A stretch of DNA of 64,000 nucleotides, from NCBI GenBank assembly GCA_907164885.2, contig OU015490.1, positions 96,884,104 to 96,948,103 on the forward strand. The letters are read 5' to 3'. The notes below the pieces were generated by a model that saw nothing but the letters and a program-made list of their open reading frames with translations, ran no database searches and had not been told where the DNA came from. Origin of the DNA: Dolomedes plantarius. Taxonomy: Eukaryota; Arthropoda; Arachnida; Araneae; Dolomedidae. Both the position numbers and the translations under genes were made by a program. How positions within the stretch are numbered: the first letter of the stretch is position 1; every line of letters starts with the position of its first letter. This document shows, piece after piece, positions 61,966-64,000 of the stretch.

Positions 61966-62400
61966 TAAAAAGTATTAGCTTATGCATCATAAGAATTACA
62001 ATAAGATCACACAGCTTCTTAATATCTGCATAAAAACAGAGAAGAATGTGGGTATTAGAGTAGTATAGTGGTTATAGAAGTTCCATGCACTTATGCATTA
62101 CTTTATACATCATAAGAATAATAATATGATCACACAGCTTCTTAATATCCAGATAAAAAGTGTGAGGTTTTGGGGTATTAAAAAGTTTCATGCTCCTGTT
62201 ATGCATTAGTTTATACACCATAAGAATTATAATAGGATCACACAGCTTCTTAATATCCACATACAAAGAGATGTTTGTGGGTATTATGAAGTTCCATGCT
62301 CTTGTTATGCATTGGTTTATGCATCATAAGAATTATAAAGGGTCACATTAGCTTCTTAATATTCACAACAAAAACAGAGCCTAGGTGTTCCTGTTATGCG
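61966..62400. repeat. Tandem array, about four units of 107-126 bp
   Basis: CATAAGAAT(T/A) recurs at about 61988, 62112, 62220 and 62325, each followed by (A/T)GATCACACAGCTTCTTAATATC-like sequence and GGGTATTA, then GTTCCATGC...TTATGCATT. One unit is longer by AGTAGTATAGTGGTTATAG. A lone unit lies at 60088-60160 and the phrase GTTATGCATCAGTCTATG just before the SINE (61655-61676) also belongs to it, so the SINE sits inside the array family. Confidence 0.88.
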
Positions 62401-63018
62401 CTTTCCACAAGTTTCATATAGGTAACCTTTTAATTCGTTTCCTTTATAAGAGTAGTGAATTGTATATTCTAAAATTAACATAAAAATGGGCTTTGTTAAT
62501 ATAACCTTTAAACGTAACCTTTAATTAATGTCATATATATTAATGAGACCTCGTATAAGCTTTTTATAAAGGAACTAAAAACCGCGATATATTAAGACTG
62601 CAATAATAGTCATTTACTGAAAGGAAATTGTCCCACGTTTTGTTTAAATTTTTCACAAGCCAGTGATATGGAAATTAATGAAAAATTCATTTAAAATATA
62701 ATGCAGCTCGAAATAATAGTTCTGAGCGAATTCCGAAAATTTTTACGATGCAAATGTAATTACAAACTCCACCTTTAATCTTCCCACGCCTCTCCTGATT
62801 TTTCCATCGGCAGATATTAAATGCAATTTCAACTTGCATTTTCTACTTCTTCTTAACTCAACACCATATGGTGCTAATCAAAAATATAGAATTGTTCTTT
62901 GTGCATTACAAAGGCGGTTAGCGAAGCAAAAATAATGTAAAGTAAAAACTTGATCGGAGGAGAAAATTACATCACAAAAGAATGACAATTTTTCCCCCGT
63001 TTAATTTCAAAGCAGGCT

Positions 63019-63025
<7 letters not shown>
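62401..63025. other. AT-rich, nothing recognised
   Basis: No supported feature. Confidence 0.55.

Positions 63026-63078
<53 letters not shown>
63026..63078. repeat. (TA)n microsatellite
   Basis: About 26 TA units. Confidence 0.95.
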
Positions 63079-63080
<2 letters not shown>

Positions 63081-63437
63081 AAAATCTGAGAATTCAGGAA
63101 ATTGAAGGAGGATACTACTCTAAAATCCTGTTCTTGTGATACCTGTGACAGAGCATTTGTAACTGAGAATGAGTTAAAGGACCAATTAATGAAAGATCGT
63201 AATGGCATGGGAAAAGATGCTAAACGGAATATTTTAGATTTGCAGGAAGAGAATAGAAAGAAATTCAATAAGAAGATAAATATATCTAATCTCTATAAGT
63301 TAAATGATCTCGTCGCATTCCAGCGGACTCAGTTTGGGACAGGTTTAAAACTGAGACAAAAATTTTATTGTCCTTCCAGAATCAGAGCTGTAAAATCAAA
63401 TGACCTATATGATGTTGACAAAATTTGGGTTGCATGA
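63079..63437 (+). pseudogene. C-terminal integrase fragment of an LTR retrotransposon
   Basis: The open frame 63102-63437 ends in a segment typical of the Gypsy-type integrase tail: a helical basic stretch LQEENRKKFNKK, then LNDLVAFQRTQFGTGLKLRQKF and SRIRAVKSNDLYDV (an SH3-like fold just after the catalytic core). The preceding residues (KSCSCDTCDRAF) do not look like an integrase core, so the upstream part is rearranged. It starts just after (TA)n and is cut at about 63437 by the mariner copy. Unlike the element at 43.6-48.4 kb in sequence, so a different family. Confidence 0.65.
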
Positions 63438-63439
63438 CG

Positions 63440-64000
63440 TATATCACATTTTTTCCACTCTCTTTATTTTTAACTTGCCATTATAAGAAAAACCAGCAAC
63501 AATCATGAATCCCTTAGAAAAATTTTCTTTCGATTCTTTGAACCATGTACTTAATTTTTTTTCTCTGCTTTTATGATAATAAATGTCTCTTTTTTTGTTG
63601 CAATCATTTAAATACACCCATGATTCATCTATTGTGATAATTGTTTTCCATTTTTCTTTGGATAAGTGTTTCTCATATAGAATTCTGCAGCGTGTCCTGC
63701 GTTCAGCGATATGATTTGGAAGAAGACGATGCACATTGCGTTTTTTCGCTTTCTTAAGATTTAAATCAACGTTTATCATTTTGTTTACAGTGGACACCGA
63801 GCATTTTAATTATTTTTCAACTGTCCTTTGACTAGGGGGATTTTCTTTTAACATTAAACAACGTACCTTTGCAATAGTCGAAGATGTCCGTTTTTTCCTT
63901 GGATACTTGTTTGGAATTTTTGTCCCACTTGAGGCTCCAATTTGACGTTTTTTACCTTTCTTGTTGACGATATGACCTATCGACGCTTTAGATATCACAA
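63440..64000 (-). pseudogene. Second DD41D mariner copy, truncated, running off the window
   Basis: On the minus strand it matches the transposase at 29599-30703 at high identity: ISKASIGHIVNKKGKK, then KRTSSTIAKVRCLMLKENPPSQRT (one frame, 63998-63810), a stop after RTVEK, and then VSTVNKMINVDLNLKK... through the first catalytic Asp in TIDESWVYL (near 63640), to KIKRVEKM. Homology stops at about 63440, after codon 150 or so of the shared frame, so the second and third Asp are missing. The N-terminal end lies beyond position 64000. It keeps the shorter A-run that the other copy has expanded. Confidence 0.9.

Overview
This is a eukaryotic, strongly AT-rich, gene-poor stretch of repeat DNA. I found no intact host gene with confidence. 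The mix of transposons (Tc1/mariner, pogo, piggyBac, hAT, Helitron, jockey-like LINEs, Gypsy LTR elements, tRNA-derived SINEs) and the very many long (TA)n tracts suggest an arthropod. A spider or other chelicerate is my best guess, but that is inference, not something the sequence proves.

Layout. 1-0.85 kb: 3' end of a dead LINE. 2.0-5.4 kb: one TTAA-flanked MITE carrying a nest of younger insertions (an unknown insert, then a Helitron that itself holds an LTR and a palindromic mariner). 6.2-6.7 kb: an isolated CpG-rich patch. 7.2-7.8 kb: tandem duplication. 10.0-10.3 kb: SINE. 11.05-13.02 kb: pogo-like transposon with a dead transposase and eight copies of a 14-bp motif. 13.0-13.7 kb: foldback element. 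17.8-18.4 kb: MITE and a small retroposed fragment. 20.2-21.5 kb: tRNA-type SINE whose tail and 3' flank have become a tandem array. 24.2-26.2 kb: dead LINE. 27.6-28.6 kb: pogo/Tigger-type MITE. 28.8-29.35 kb: long compound TA microsatellite. 29.46-30.76 kb: almost intact mariner of the DD41D type. 31.3-32.4 kb: tandem duplication carrying a SINE with perfect target-site duplications. 33.0-33.4 kb: MITE. 33.5-34.4 kb: tandemly duplicated open frame for an unknown membrane-protein-like segment. 34.4-35.2 kb: Helitron. 36.3-37.8 kb: Tc1 element with three nonsense codons. 37.9-39.4 kb: two LTR-like elements in (TA)n. 39.4-39.9 kb: pogo-type MITE. 40.8-43.6 kb: Helitron with a broken Pif1-like helicase split by a hAT MITE. 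43.6-48.4 kb: decayed Gypsy element (LTR, polypurine tract, integrase, RNase H, RT, protease, end of gag). 48.6-50.4 kb: inverted and tandem repeats. 51.6-53.0 kb: MITE abutting a piggyBac relic. 54.9-58.7 kb: diverged tandem duplications. 60.7-61.2 kb: unrecognised, disrupted coding remnant. 61.7-62.4 kb: SINE beside a ~107-bp tandem array. 63.0-64.0 kb: Gypsy integrase fragment and a second, truncated DD41D mariner.

How it fits together. Nearly every mobile element here lies in or against a (TA)n tract or at a TTAA site, as expected for TA-, TTAA- and TATA-targeting families. The nesting gives a relative order of events: TTAA MITE first, then Helitron, then LTR and mariner; and Helitron before hAT. 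The parts most worth following up are the near-intact DD41D mariner, the SINE-derived tandem array, the nest at 2-5.4 kb, the duplicated membrane-protein-like frame at 33.5-34.4 kb and the unrecognised coding remnant at 60.7-61.2 kb.
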